64,000 nt of DNA from Mycobacterium kubicae. GTDB taxonomy: Bacteria > Actinomycetota > Actinomycetes > Mycobacteriales > Mycobacteriaceae. Shown piece by piece: positions 11,756 to 20,799 of this stretch. The stretch is taken from positions 5,456,001-5,520,000 of the forward strand of contig NZ_CP065047.1 of NCBI RefSeq assembly GCF_015689175.1. The letters run 5' to 3'. Within the stretch, counting starts at the first letter, position 1; every line of letters starts with the position of its first letter. The notes under the pieces are model-generated. The model saw nothing but the letters and a program-made list of their open reading frames with translations, was not told where the DNA came from and searched no databases. The position numbers were made by a program, and so were the translations under genes.

Positions 11756-12640
11756 ATGAGCGACAAGAGAACCACTCTCGACGAAGCCGTCTCGCAACTG
11801 CGCAGCGGCATGACCATCGGCATCGCGGGCTGGGGTTCACGACGCAAGCCGATGGCCTTCGTGCGGGCCCTGCTGCGCAGCGACATCACCGATTTGACCG
11901 TGGTCACCTATGGCGGACCCGACCTGGGTCTGCTGTGCTCGGCCGGCAAGGTCAAACGCGTCTACTACGGCTTCGTCTCGTTGGACTCCCCACCTTTCTA
12001 CGACCCATGGTTCGCCAAGGCCCGCACCAGCGGCGCCATCGAAGCGCGAGAGATGGACGAAGGCATGTTGCGCTGCGGATTACAAGCCGCCGCACAACGA
12101 TTGCCGTTTCTGCCCATTCGCGCCGGGCTGGGCAGCTCGGTCGTCGACTTCTGGGAGGGCGAGTTGGCCACGGTCACCAGCCCGTACCCGGCACCCGGTG
12201 GCGGACACGAGACACTGCTGGCCATGCCGGCGCTGCGCCTCGACGCCGCGTTCGCTCACCTGAATCTTGGTGACAGTCAAGGCAACGCGGCGTACACCGG
12301 CATCGACCCCTACTTCGACGATCTGTTCCTGATGGCCGCCGAGAAGCGGTTCCTGTCTGTGGAGCGCATCGTGTCGACCGAGGAGCTCGTCAAGGCGGTG
12401 CCGCCGCAGGCGCTGTTGATCAACCGCATGATGGTCGACGCGGTGGTGGAAGCTCCCGGCGGAGCCCATTTCACCACGGCCGCACCGGATTACGGCCGCG
12501 ACGAGAAGTTCCAGCGACACTACGCCGAAGCGGCGTCAACCGAAGAGGGCTGGCAGCAGTTCATGCAGACATATCTGTCCGGCACCGAAGACGATTATCA
12601 GGCCGCGGTGCGCGCATTCGGCGAGGAGGCCGCCAGATGA
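11756..12640 (+). CDS. ipdA: IpdA, COCHEA-CoA hydrolase alpha subunit
   Basis: This 294-residue protein is a class I CoA-transferase-fold subunit. With IpdB it opens the last steroid ring (ring C) hydrolytically, by knowledge of Rv3551/Rv3552, and is not a true CoA transferase. It contains the fold signatures MTIGIAGWGSRRKPMAFV near 22 and VTYGGPDLGLLCSAGKV near 52. It starts at ATG 11756, 7 bases after echA20, and its stop overlaps the ipdB start (ATGA). Equimolar production of the heterotetramer is expected. Confidence 0.95.
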   Translation: MSDKRTTLDEAVSQLRSGMTIGIAGWGSRRKPMAFVRALLRSDITDLTVVTYGGPDLGLLCSAGKVKRVYYGFVSLDSPPFYDPWFAKARTSGAIEAREMDEGMLRCGLQAAAQRLPFLPIRAGLGSSVVDFWEGELATVTSPYPAPGGGHETLLAMPALRLDAAFAHLNLGDSQGNAAYTGIDPYFDDLFLMAAEKRFLSVERIVSTEELVKAVPPQALLINRMMVDAVVEAPGGAHFTTAAPDYGRDEKFQRHYAEAASTEEGWQQFMQTYLSGTEDDYQAAVRAFGEEAAR

Positions 12641-13380
12641 CCACCCGCGCCGAGATCTGCGCCGTCGCCTGCGCCGAGTTGTTCCGGGACGCAGGGGAGA
12701 TCATGATCAGCCCGATGACCAATATGGCGTCGGTGGGGGCGAGGTTGGCCCGGCTGACCTTCTCCCCCGATATCTTGCTGACCGACGGTGAGGCACAACT
12801 GCTGGCCGACACGCCCGCGTTGGGCAGGTCGGGTCCGGTCGAGGGCTGGATGCCGTTTGGCCGCGTGTTCGAGACCCTGGCGTGGGGCCGGCGCCACGTC
12901 GTCATGGGCGCCAATCAGGTTGACCGCTACGGCAATCAGAACATTTCGGCATTCGGGCCACTGCAGAAACCAACTCGGCAGATGTTCGGCGTGCGCGGGT
13001 CGCCCGGCAACACCATCAACCACGCGACCAGCTACTGGGTCGGCAACCACAGCAAGCGGGTCTTCGTCGACACGGTCGACGTCGTCTCCGGGATCGGCTA
13101 CGACAAGGTGGATCCGGACAACCCGGCGTTCCGATTCGTCAACGTCTACCGGGTGGTGTCCAATCTCGGTGTCTTCGACTTCGGTGGACCGGAGCGCACC
13201 ATGCGGGCACTGAGCCTGCATCCGGGCGTGTCGCCCGATGACGTCCGCGAAGCCTCCTCGTTCGAGGTGCACGGCCTGGACGAGGCCGCCGAGACCCGGG
13301 AGCCCACCGACGACGAACTGCGGTTGATCCGCGAGGTCATCGATCCGAAGGCATTGCGCGACAGAGAGATACGTTCGTGA
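12637..13380 (+). CDS. ipdB: IpdB, COCHEA-CoA hydrolase beta subunit
   Basis: This 247-residue beta subunit has the CoA-transferase fold and pairs with IpdA. ISPMTNMASVGARLARLTFSPD near 23 and the central MGANQVDRYGNQN are typical of the Rv3552 family. The start ATG at 12637 overlaps the ipdA stop by four bases, and its own stop overlaps ipdC in the same way. Loss of this enzyme in M. tuberculosis causes accumulation of ring-opened CoA thioesters; the present copy looks intact. Confidence 0.95.
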   Translation: MTTRAEICAVACAELFRDAGEIMISPMTNMASVGARLARLTFSPDILLTDGEAQLLADTPALGRSGPVEGWMPFGRVFETLAWGRRHVVMGANQVDRYGNQNISAFGPLQKPTRQMFGVRGSPGNTINHATSYWVGNHSKRVFVDTVDVVSGIGYDKVDPDNPAFRFVNVYRVVSNLGVFDFGGPERTMRALSLHPGVSPDDVREASSFEVHGLDEAAETREPTDDELRLIREVIDPKALRDREIRS

Positions 13381-14444
13381 AGTTACGCACCCCGCTGACC
13401 GAGCTGGTCGGCGTCGAGCACCCGGTGGTGCAGACGGGAATGGGCTGGGTGGCCGGTGCCCGGTTGGTGTCGGCCACCGCCAACGCGGGCGGCCTGGGCA
13501 TCCTGGCGTCGGCCACCATGACGCTCGACGAGCTGGCGACGGCGATCAAGAAGGTCAAGGCCGCCACGGACAAGCCGTTCGGCGTCAACCTCCGCGCCGA
13601 TGCGGCCGATGCCGGTGATCGCGTCGAGTTGATGATTCGCGAGGGAGTCAAGGTTGCCTCGTTCGCCCTGGCGCCCAAGCAGGAACTGATAGCCAAGCTG
13701 AAAGACGCCGGGGCGGTGGTGATCCCGTCGATCGGCGCCGCCAAACACGCCCGCAAGGTGGCCGGCTGGGGTGCCGACGCGATGATCGTGCAGGGCGGCG
13801 AAGGTGGCGGACACACCGGCCCGGTCGCCACCACCCTGCTCCTGCCCTCGGTGCTGGACGCCGTTGCGGGCACTGGGATCCCGGTGATCGCCGCGGGCGG
13901 CTTCTTCGACGGACGTGGCCTGGCCGCGGCGTTGTCCTATGGGGCGGCCGGGGTGGCGATGGGAACTCGGTTCCTGTTGACCTCGGATTCGACGGTGCCC
14001 GACGCGGTCAAGCGGCGCTACCTGGAGGCGGCGTTGGACGGCACGGTGGTGACCACCCGCGTGGACGGCATGCCGCACCGGGTGCTGCGCACCGGTCTGG
14101 TGGAGAGGCTGGAAAGCGGCTCGCGGGCAAGGGGTTTCACCGCGGCGGTGCGCAACGCCGCCAAGTTCAAGAAGATGTCGCAGATGACCTGGCGCTCCAT
14201 GGTCACCGACGGTCTGGCGATGCGCCATGGCAAGGAGTTGACCTGGTCGCAGGTCGTCATGGCGGCTAATACCCCGATGCTGCTCAAGGCTGGACTGGTG
14301 GAAGGCAACACCGAGGCCGGGGTGCTGGCCTCAGGTCAGGTGGCGGGGATCCTCGACGACCTGCCGTCCTGTGCCGAACTGATCGAGTCGATAGTGGCCG
14401 ACGCGATCAAACATCTGCAGGCGGCGTCCGCGCTAGTGGAGTAG
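13377..14444 (+). CDS. ipdC: IpdC, flavin-dependent reductase/2-nitropropane dioxygenase family
   Basis: This 355-residue TIM-barrel protein of the nitronate monooxygenase superfamily corresponds to Rv3553. It acts in C/D-ring degradation on HIP-CoA-derived intermediates using FMN. Visible motifs are VQTGMGWVAGARLVSATANAG near the N-terminus, the phosphate-binding IVQGGEGGGHTGPV near 140, and AAGGFFDGRGLAAALSYGAAG near 175. The GTG start at 13377 overlaps the ipdB stop. In H37Rv I recall fdxB following it; here the next gene is a convergent PE_PGRS. Confidence 0.93.
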   Translation: MKLRTPLTELVGVEHPVVQTGMGWVAGARLVSATANAGGLGILASATMTLDELATAIKKVKAATDKPFGVNLRADAADAGDRVELMIREGVKVASFALAPKQELIAKLKDAGAVVIPSIGAAKHARKVAGWGADAMIVQGGEGGGHTGPVATTLLLPSVLDAVAGTGIPVIAAGGFFDGRGLAAALSYGAAGVAMGTRFLLTSDSTVPDAVKRRYLEAALDGTVVTTRVDGMPHRVLRTGLVERLESGSRARGFTAAVRNAAKFKKMSQMTWRSMVTDGLAMRHGKELTWSQVVMAANTPMLLKAGLVEGNTEAGVLASGQVAGILDDLPSCAELIESIVADAIKHLQAASALVE

Positions 14445-14468
14445 CCGACGCCAGCTGGCGCCATCCAC

Positions 14469-16343
14469 TCAGGGCAGTAGCCGGTCGAACACCGTTGTGC
14501 CGACACCGGAAGGACTGTACGAGGTATAGATCGGCATTAGCGTGTAGGGATAGTTTCCGGTGTTGAAGTGGCCACCGCTGCCTTCGGCAGCCGTCACCGT
14601 GGGCTCGTCGCCGGCGACCACCACCTGGTGGTACACCAATTCACCGCCGCGGGTCTCCACATAGATTTGCGTCCCCTGCGGGAGCGGCTGACCATCGGCA
14701 AGGTATTGCAGATCGGCTGGCAGGAGGTTGCGGGGTATCACGCCGTCGACCCCGCCGGTATCGACGAACGCGCCGGTGGCAGGTTGGAGATTTCCTGAGC
14801 CAATCTGCACGGACAGTCCATCGGTGGTCGGCGAGCCGGTGACCGAAGCCAAGGCGGGCAGTGGGTTGTCGCCGAATTGGAAATAATGTCCGGGCTGGTT
14901 GACGAGCACCCCGTGGGCCAGTTGGCCCGGCAACTGTTGTACGGCAGTGACGGGGAACCGAGTGTCGACCGTGTTGGCCCCGGTCCCCACCAGGGTTTCC
15001 GGGTCGATCTTGACTCCGTTGTGGAGTTCGGAGGTGATGACGCCGATGGTCGTCGGCTTGGTGGCAATCCCGTCCCCGAAGTTCACCGATGCCGTGTACT
15101 GGTCGTAGGTGACGACGGTCTCGTCACCGGGCACCCCGAACTCGTAGGTGACACCCGTCCTGGTGGGGATGCCCAGCGCATGCAGGTCGACGTCATCGGG
15201 CGCGAAGAGCAGTGCGCTGGATCCGGAGTCCACCGTTGCTGTGGCAAACGGTGCGCCGTTGACGGAGACTTGCAGCGTCGGGCGGGTGTTGTGCATCGTC
15301 AGCTCGACCTTGGCCGGGCCGCCGTTGTCACCGGTAGCCCCGGCGTGGCCCAGCAATTGGCCACTGACGCCCCCGGGGGCGCCCATTCCCGAAATGACGC
15401 CGCCGGTTCCGCCGTCGCCGCCGTTGCCGATCAGGTGACCGCCGTCGCCGCCGAGACCGCCGTTGGCAAACGCGCCACCCATGCCGCCTTCGCCACCGTC
15501 GCCGAACCATTGCGCGCTGCCGCCGGCACCACCGGGGGCATAGGGGCCACCGATACCGCCCGCACCACCGTTGCCCCACAGCAGGCCGCCGGTTCCTCCC
15601 GACCCCCCTGCTCCCCCGGCAACGGTCACCCCGGCGGCGTTGACCGTGAAGGTTCCGCCCTGTCCGCCCATACCGCCGTTACCGAAGAGTATGGCGTTGC
15701 CGCCGGCGCCGCCGATCCCAGTCCAGCCACCCGCGCCGCCGGTGCCGCCGTTGCCCCACAGCAACCCGCCCGCACCGCCGCGCCCGCCGGCCGCACCAGG
15801 TCCACCTATCCCGCCCGTGCCACCGGTTCCGATCAATCCGGCCGGACCGCCCGCACCGCCCTGCACGCCGTCGGCAAAGCTGGCACCGCCGTGACCGCCG
15901 TCGCCCCACAGAATGCCACCCGCTCCGCCGGCCGATCCGATTCCAGTTGCGCTGGTGGTTCCGTCGCTGCCATTGCCGATCAGCGGACGGCCCAGCAGCG
16001 ACTCGGTCGGCCCATTGATCAGGGCAAGCGCGTCATTCTGCAGAACCTGCAGCTGGGCCGCATTGGCCGCCTCGGCGGTCGAATACGCGCGTGCGGCCGC
16101 ATTGAGGACCTCGACGAACTGGTTGTGAAACGCCGCCGCCTGTGCACTCAGCGCCTGAAATGCGCGACCTTGTTGCGAGAACAGCGCTGCGATGGCCGCC
16201 GACACCTCGTCACCGGCGGCCGCGGCGATACCCGTCGTCGACGAGGCCGCCGCCGCTTGGGCGGAGTTGATCGTCGCGTTGAGATCTTTTAGACCTGCTG
16301 CGGCGTCGGCAACCACGTCGGGCACCGCGGTAACGAACGACAT
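14469..16343 (-). CDS. PE_PGRS protein with PecA-like aspartic protease domain
   Basis: This is a 624-residue protein with three parts. A PE domain occupies about 1-110 and carries the type VII export signal Tyr87-x-x-x-Glu91. A Gly-Gly-x repeat (PGRS) fills about 135-350. The C-terminal domain (about 350-624) has two aspartate loops, VDSGSS with Asp372 and FVDTGG with Asp528, as in retropepsin/pepsin-like proteases. This architecture matches the PE_PGRS aspartic proteases (PecA of M. marinum; PE_PGRS35 of M. tuberculosis) that cleave ESX-5 substrates at the cell surface. It lies convergent to ipdC, 24 bases away, where fdxB/Rv3555c would be in H37Rv. It looks full length; substrate unknown. 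Confidence 0.9.
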   Translation of the reverse strand: MSFVTAVPDVVADAAAGLKDLNATINSAQAAAASSTTGIAAAAGDEVSAAIAALFSQQGRAFQALSAQAAAFHNQFVEVLNAAARAYSTAEAANAAQLQVLQNDALALINGPTESLLGRPLIGNGSDGTTSATGIGSAGGAGGILWGDGGHGGASFADGVQGGAGGPAGLIGTGGTGGIGGPGAAGGRGGAGGLLWGNGGTGGAGGWTGIGGAGGNAILFGNGGMGGQGGTFTVNAAGVTVAGGAGGSGGTGGLLWGNGGAGGIGGPYAPGGAGGSAQWFGDGGEGGMGGAFANGGLGGDGGHLIGNGGDGGTGGVISGMGAPGGVSGQLLGHAGATGDNGGPAKVELTMHNTRPTLQVSVNGAPFATATVDSGSSALLFAPDDVDLHALGIPTRTGVTYEFGVPGDETVVTYDQYTASVNFGDGIATKPTTIGVITSELHNGVKIDPETLVGTGANTVDTRFPVTAVQQLPGQLAHGVLVNQPGHYFQFGDNPLPALASVTGSPTTDGLSVQIGSGNLQPATGAFVDTGGVDGVIPRNLLPADLQYLADGQPLPQGTQIYVETRGGELVYHQVVVAGDEPTVTAAEGSGGHFNTGNYPYTLMPIYTSYSPSGVGTTVFDRLLP

Positions 16344-16543
16344 TCAAGCCTCCAGCAGGTTCGCGTACGTCAGGTGAGTCGCAGCCCGATTTGACGCGGA
16401 GTTTAGCCACAGGAACGCCGAGAAATCACCGGAATTGACAGAACCCCACCGCGCGACTGCCGGCCGGCAACATCCCGCACGCTGTCCTTCTTGTCCAGCC
16501 GGCCAGAGGTCGCGACGCCGCCCGATCGGCGATACGAAGAAGG

Positions 16544-17704
16544 TTAGAGCCGTTCGATGATGGTGACGTTGGCAGTGCCGCCGCCCTCGCACATCGTCTG
16601 CAGCCCGTAACGGCCGCCGATGCGCTCCAGCTCGTTGAGCATGGTGGTGAACAGCTTGGCACCGGTCGCGCCCAGCGGATGCCCGAGCGCGATTGCACCG
16701 CCATTGGGGTTGACCTTCTCCGGGTCGGCCTTGATCTCCTTGAGCCAGGCCAGCACAACGGGTGCGAACGCCTCGTTGATCTCCACGGTGTCGATGTCGT
16801 CTATGGACAGCCCGGTCTTTTCCAGCGCATAGCGGGTAGCCGGGATGGGGCCGGTCAGCATGAACACCGGGTCGGCGGCGCGGGCGCTGATGTGGTGGAT
16901 GCGCGCGCGGGGCGTCAGTCCGTGGTCCTTGACCGCCTGCTCGGAGGCCAACAGCACGGCGCTGGCCCCGTCGGAGATCTGGCTGGCCATGGCCGCGGTC
17001 AGCTTGCCTCCCTCGACGAGCGGCTTCAACCCGGCCATCTTCTCCAGCGACGACTCGCGAGGCCCTTCGTCCACCCGGAAGGGACCGGATTCGGTTTCGA
17101 CGGTGAGGATTTCGTTGTCGAAATGCCCACTGCGGATGGCGGCGAACGCGCGCTCGTGGCTGGTCAGTGCGTACTGCTCCATCTCTTCGCGCGACAGATT
17201 CCACTTCTCGGCGATCAACTCCGAACCGCGGAACTGCGAGATTTCCTGGTCGCCGTAGCGGTGCAACCACTGCTTGGACTCGTTGGTCGGCGAGGTGAAG
17301 CCGAACTGCTCACCGACGGTCATCGCCGACGAGATCGGGATCTGGCTCATGTTCTGCACGCCGCCGGCCACGATGACATCGGCGGTGCCGGACATGATCG
17401 CCTGTGCGCCAAACGAAATGGCTTGCTGACTGGAACCGCACTGCCGGTCGACGGTCACGCCGGGGACCTCTTCGGGGAATCCGGCAGCCAGCCAGGACAG
17501 TCGGGCGATGTTGCCGGCTTGCGCCCCGATCGCATCGACACAACCGGCGATGACGTCGTCGACGGCGGCGGGATCCAGATCAGTCCGGTCGAACAGCCCA
17601 CGCCACGCCAAAGCGCCCAGGTCGACGGGATGTACCCCGGCCAGTGCGCCATTGCGCTTGCCGACCGCGGTACGCACAGCCTCAACGATGTACGCCTCAG
17701 GCAT
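16544..17704 (-). CDS. fadA6: FadA6, HIP-pathway thiolase
   Basis: This 386-residue thiolase corresponds to Rv3556c, which thiolytically splits the ring-opened methyl-dioxo-decanedioyl-CoA late in HIP degradation. The nucleophile is Cys89 in DRQCGSSQQ; the His is in [13 protein letters not shown] and the second Cys in MCEGGGTAN. Start ATG at 17704 is 13 bases after the kstR2 stop, so fadA6 is co-transcribed with its repressor gene. About 200 bases with no gene separate its stop from the PE_PGRS start. Confidence 0.95.
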   Translation of the reverse strand: MPEAYIVEAVRTAVGKRNGALAGVHPVDLGALAWRGLFDRTDLDPAAVDDVIAGCVDAIGAQAGNIARLSWLAAGFPEEVPGVTVDRQCGSSQQAISFGAQAIMSGTADVIVAGGVQNMSQIPISSAMTVGEQFGFTSPTNESKQWLHRYGDQEISQFRGSELIAEKWNLSREEMEQYALTSHERAFAAIRSGHFDNEILTVETESGPFRVDEGPRESSLEKMAGLKPLVEGGKLTAAMASQISDGASAVLLASEQAVKDHGLTPRARIHHISARAADPVFMLTGPIPATRYALEKTGLSIDDIDTVEINEAFAPVVLAWLKEIKADPEKVNPNGGAIALGHPLGATGAKLFTTMLNELERIGGRYGLQTMCEGGGTANVTIIERL

Positions 17705-17717
17705 GATTCGACTCCTT

Positions 17718-18314
17718 CTACTTTTCGGCGGTGATCCCGCCCAGGACGATGGCGAGATATTGCCGACCTACTTGCTCGGCGGTGAGTGGTCCGCCGGGCT
17801 GATACCAGCGCACCGACACCCAGGTGGTGTCCCTAATGAAACGGTAGATCAGGTCGACGTCCAGGTCGGCACGGAAGTAGCCCTCGTCGATGCCTTGATG
17901 CAGGACGTCTATCCACATTTTCCGCTGCTGTTTGTTCAAGTCCTCGATGTAGGAGAACCGGGGCTGGCTGGAGAGTCGTTGCGCCTCGTCCTGGTAGATG
18001 ACGACTTGGGCGTGCCGGTGCTCGATCGCCTCGAAGGACGCCATGAACAAGCCTTTGAGCCGCTCCAGCGGGTTCGACTCATTGTCCAGGATCTCGCGAT
18101 ACCGGGCGAACAACCAGTCGAGGAAGCCGCGCAGCAGGTCGTCGACCATCTCCTCTTTGGAGGCGAAGTGGTGATACAGACTGCCGGACAGGATGCCGGC
18201 GCTATCGGCAATGTCACGAACGGTGGTGGCGCGCAGACCGCGTTCGGCGAACATGGTGGCGGCAAGCTCGAGTAGCTCGTCTCGCCGGCTGTTCGCCTGG
18301 GTCACTTTCTCCAC
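17718..18314 (-). CDS. kstR2: KstR2, TetR-family repressor of HIP genes
   Basis: This is a 198-residue TetR repressor. The DNA-binding HTH is at about 27-50 (TTVRDIADSAGILSGSLYHHFASKEEM). The C-terminal domain closely follows Rv3557c, including IEHRHAQVVIYQDEAQRL and WVSVRWYQPGGPLT. KstR2 represses the HIP regulon and is released by HIP-CoA, the product of FadD3. A KstR2-type palindrome 16 bases upstream of its start indicates autoregulation. It is followed by fadA6 in the same operon. Confidence 0.95.
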   Translation of the reverse strand: MEKVTQANSRRDELLELAATMFAERGLRATTVRDIADSAGILSGSLYHHFASKEEMVDDLLRGFLDWLFARYREILDNESNPLERLKGLFMASFEAIEHRHAQVVIYQDEAQRLSSQPRFSYIEDLNKQQRKMWIDVLHQGIDEGYFRADLDVDLIYRFIRDTTWVSVRWYQPGGPLTAEQVGRQYLAIVLGGITAEK

Positions 18315-18329
18315 CCGACCAGGGTATCA

Positions 18330-18343
18330 ACCAAGCGCTTGCT
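18330..18343. promoter_or_regulatory. KstR2 operator upstream of kstR2
   Basis: The sequence ACCAAGCGCTTGCT fits ANCAAGNNCTTGNT. It lies 16 bases upstream of the kstR2 start codon and just downstream of the convergent-orientation end of the next gene, so it can only serve kstR2-fadA6. This indicates autorepression. Confidence 0.87.
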
Positions 18344-18367
18344 CGGCCAATGAGCGACGCTCATCGG

Positions 18368-19513
18368 TCAACGCATCGAGACCACCGGCGGGCTCTGCGA
18401 AACATCCGCCTGCGCGCTGATGTAGGCGCGCACTTCACCGGTCTTCGTGCCACCGGACTTCGTTCGAGCGGTCAGCGGAAACGGAACCTCGTCAGATACC
18501 CGCGCCTCCAAGCGGTACTCGTCGAAGAAAGAGATCTTCAGGCCGCTCAGGTCGGGCTGACCCCACACCACAGTGCCGTCAACGATGTCCGGGTCCCGCG
18601 CGCGTTGCGGGCAATCGGGAGGCGCCAGCTGCTGAGATGACGTGCACGCAGTCAGAGCCGTCGATATCGCCGACATTATCGCCGACTCCCCGGCGGGGCT
18701 GAGGCTGAAATCCGCTTGGCTGTAATAACTGGTGCCAGATGAAAGTGCGTCAAGAAGTAGCGGTTTCTTCAGTTTGACGGCCAGGTTTGGGTTTGTACTC
18801 CCGATATCGATGAAGCCGGGGAATACGTACGCGGGCGACTTGCCGACCGAACTTCCGAAGAACGTCAGGGTGTCCAGCGATTTATTCTCGGTGGTACCTA
18901 GAGCGTCCACTTTTACCGTCGCGTGGTCGAGTTTCCAATCCCCTCCGGATTTCTTTACCGAAAGCGTGACATCAGAGATGTTTTCCCCGAATTTCGCCGA
19001 CACATGCACCTGCCCGAAGGAGTATGCCGCAGTGTCGCTGAGAATCTTGATGTCGGTAATCGGCCAACGCTCGATCTGCTTCTTCAGGGTTTCGTCGGTG
19101 AGGAAATCTTTCGACCCCGGCTGATCGCTGCTGTAGCTCAAGGCCGCCGTCGCGTCGCCGCGTGCGAGGGCATCGAGGTATCCCTTGACCGCGTCCGCAG
19201 CACTGCCCGACTTGCCGTCGCCGCCAGAGGAGACCACCGCGATGATGACCACGACCACGACCAGCACGACGGCCGCGAGGATGCTCAACGCAATGATGAG
19301 CGGCCTTCGGTTGGGCCGCCCCGGTGGCGGGCCAAAACGAGCTGCGGGCATCGGGGGACCGCCCGTCGGCCACGGCTGGTAGCTCTGGTGAGGCGCTGCG
19401 CCTGGCTGGGGCCATGCGGGTGCATGCGGCGCGGGCGGCAGTGGCCAGGCGGCCTGTGTGGCGCCGTCCGCCGGATTCGGGGGTTGGCCCCACGGATACG
19501 GCCCGTTGGTCAC
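18368..19513 (-). CDS. Proline-rich single-pass membrane protein, unknown function
   Basis: This is a 381-residue protein with a Pro/Gly/Gln-rich cytoplasmic N-terminus (about 1-65), one hydrophobic helix (about 71-95, rich in I, L, V and A), and a periplasmic C-terminal domain of about 280 residues. The first part outside, AADAVKGYLDALARGDATAALSY, looks like the DUF4878/NTF2-like extracellular domains common in mycobacterial anchored proteins. I chose the GTG at 19513 because GGGAGG lies 7 bases upstream; the frame is open 42 codons further without such a signal. I do not recognise a named homologue. PPE64 occupies this place in the H37Rv order I recall. Confidence 0.8.
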   Translation of the reverse strand: MTNGPYPWGQPPNPADGATQAAWPLPPAPHAPAWPQPGAAPHQSYQPWPTGGPPMPAARFGPPPGRPNRRPLIIALSILAAVVLVVVVVIIAVVSSGGDGKSGSAADAVKGYLDALARGDATAALSYSSDQPGSKDFLTDETLKKQIERWPITDIKILSDTAAYSFGQVHVSAKFGENISDVTLSVKKSGGDWKLDHATVKVDALGTTENKSLDTLTFFGSSVGKSPAYVFPGFIDIGSTNPNLAVKLKKPLLLDALSSGTSYYSQADFSLSPAGESAIMSAISTALTACTSSQQLAPPDCPQRARDPDIVDGTVVWGQPDLSGLKISFFDEYRLEARVSDEVPFPLTARTKSGGTKTGEVRAYISAQADVSQSPPVVSMR

Positions 19514-20010
19514 GAACAGCCTCCCACCAGTGTTTGTTACTTGAGCATCGAATCCCCCGTTGGAAAGCTGACGAGCGGCCGAGGCCCGCGCCGAAAGCTC
19601 ATTGCTGAGTTTACTTGTCCTGAGGCCCCAATTCGTCACCGATTCGGGGGCGCGGACGGCCCCGACGGAAAGTCGCGGGTCGGCGCGCGGCCGGTACTGT
19701 CAGCGACAGTGGCACCCGAATGTTCACGTCGGGTCAGCGAAACCGCTCATATTCACTGGCGCTCACGTGAGCTTGACGGCAATTCAGGCAGTGTCAATAC
19801 CGGCTCTAAAATTCGGGCAATTACAACACGGGGTTGGGTCGATCACCGATGTCGGTGGCGCTTTCACATCCGGCCGCACAACACCGGTAAATTCGTGTCC
19901 GACCTTCATCACCGCCTTGGCAGGACCCGGCTGATGCCTCCGAATTTTTCGAGCACGCCAGCACAGCCTCTAACCTGAACGGCGTCGTCTCGAGCTTCCT
20001 CAAGGCGCGC
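19514..20010. other. Gene-free stretch between membrane protein gene and ipdF
   Basis: No convincing gene is visible in these 497 bases. Open frames here are short, lack ribosome sites and resemble no known protein. The stretch is noticeably less GC-rich around 19740-19960 than its surroundings. It contains a perfect short hairpin ACTGTC-AGC-GACAGT at 19696-19710. The promoter of the membrane protein gene should lie at its left end. It may be the scar of a replaced gene. Confidence 0.5.
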
Positions 20011-20799
20011 TTACGGGTGCTGGCTGGAAACCGAGATCACTTCTCCGGTGAGGTAACTGGAGTAGTCGCTGGCTAAGAACGCGATCGTCGCCGCCACCTC
20101 CCACGGCTCTGCGGCGCGGCCGAACGCCTCGCGGGACGACAGCCGGTCGAGCAGCTCCGGCGAGCTGGTCTTGTCGAGGAACTTGTGCCGGGCGATGCTC
20201 GGCGAGACCGCGTTGATCCGCACGCCGTATTCGGCGGCTTCGATTGCGCTGCAACGGGTCAGGGCCATCACGCCCGCTTTGGCCGCGGCATAGTGCGCCT
20301 GTGAATGCTGAGCCCGCCAGCCCAGCACGCTGGCGTTGTTCACGATCACCCCACCGTGGGGCGCGTCGCGGAAATACCGCAGCACCGCCCGGGTGGCCCG
20401 GAACACCGACGTCAAGGACACGTCCAGCACCCGGTCCCACTCCTCGTCGGTCATGTCGGCCACCGGTGTTTGTCCGCCCAACCCGGCGTTGTTGACCAGC
20501 ACGTCGATCCGGCCCAGCCGCGCGGTGGTCGAGGCGAACAACGCGTCGACTTGTGCGGTGGAGGTGACGTCGCAGACCACGCTCTCCACCCGACCCAGAC
20601 CCAACTCCGACAACTCGGTCGCGGTTTCGGTGAGCCGGCGTTCGTGGTGATCGGAGATCATCACGTCGGCGCCCTCGAGCAGCGCGCGGCGCGCGGTGGC
20701 CGAACCGATGCCGGTGCCCGCCGCCGCGGTCACCACGACGACCTTGCCGTCCAACAGGCCATGGCCGGCAATCTCTTTCGGCGCGACAGACAGCGTCAC
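20011..20799 (-). CDS. ipdF: IpdF, HIP-pathway short-chain dehydrogenase
   Basis: This 262-residue SDR corresponds to Rv3559c (IpdF), an acyl-CoA hydroxyl dehydrogenase/reductase of HIP degradation. It has TAAAGTGIGSATARRAL near 25, NNAGLGGQTPV near 100, the catalytic Ser in NNASVLGW, and HYAAAKAG. The start is a GTG at 20799 (M-T-L-S-V-A-P-K-E) that overlaps the fadE30 stop (GTGA); an open extension of 38 codons lies within fadE30 and is rejected. It is the second gene of the fadE30-ipdF unit. Confidence 0.94.
   Translation of the reverse strand: MTLSVAPKEIAGHGLLDGKVVVVTAAAGTGIGSATARRALLEGADVMISDHHERRLTETATELSELGLGRVESVVCDVTSTAQVDALFASTTARLGRIDVLVNNAGLGGQTPVADMTDEEWDRVLDVSLTSVFRATRAVLRYFRDAPHGGVIVNNASVLGWRAQHSQAHYAAAKAGVMALTRCSAIEAAEYGVRINAVSPSIARHKFLDKTSSPELLDRLSSREAFGRAAEPWEVAATIAFLASDYSSYLTGEVISVSSQHP

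Noticed and set aside
14449..14460. CGCCAGCTGGCG palindrome between ipdC and the PE_PGRS gene as terminator
   Set aside because: It is a perfect 12-bp palindrome but without a loop or a T-run, so a functional hairpin terminator cannot be supported.
15310..15950. Possible tandem-repeat or CRISPR-like array
   Set aside because: The periodicity is the Gly-Gly-x codon repeat of the PGRS domain within an open frame, not spaced direct repeats.
14877..16292. 471-codon plus-strand open frame opposite the PE_PGRS gene
   Set aside because: The repetitive GGC/GCC codons of PGRS give long open antisense frames; the translation is an Ala/Thr/Arg-rich shadow with no independent support.
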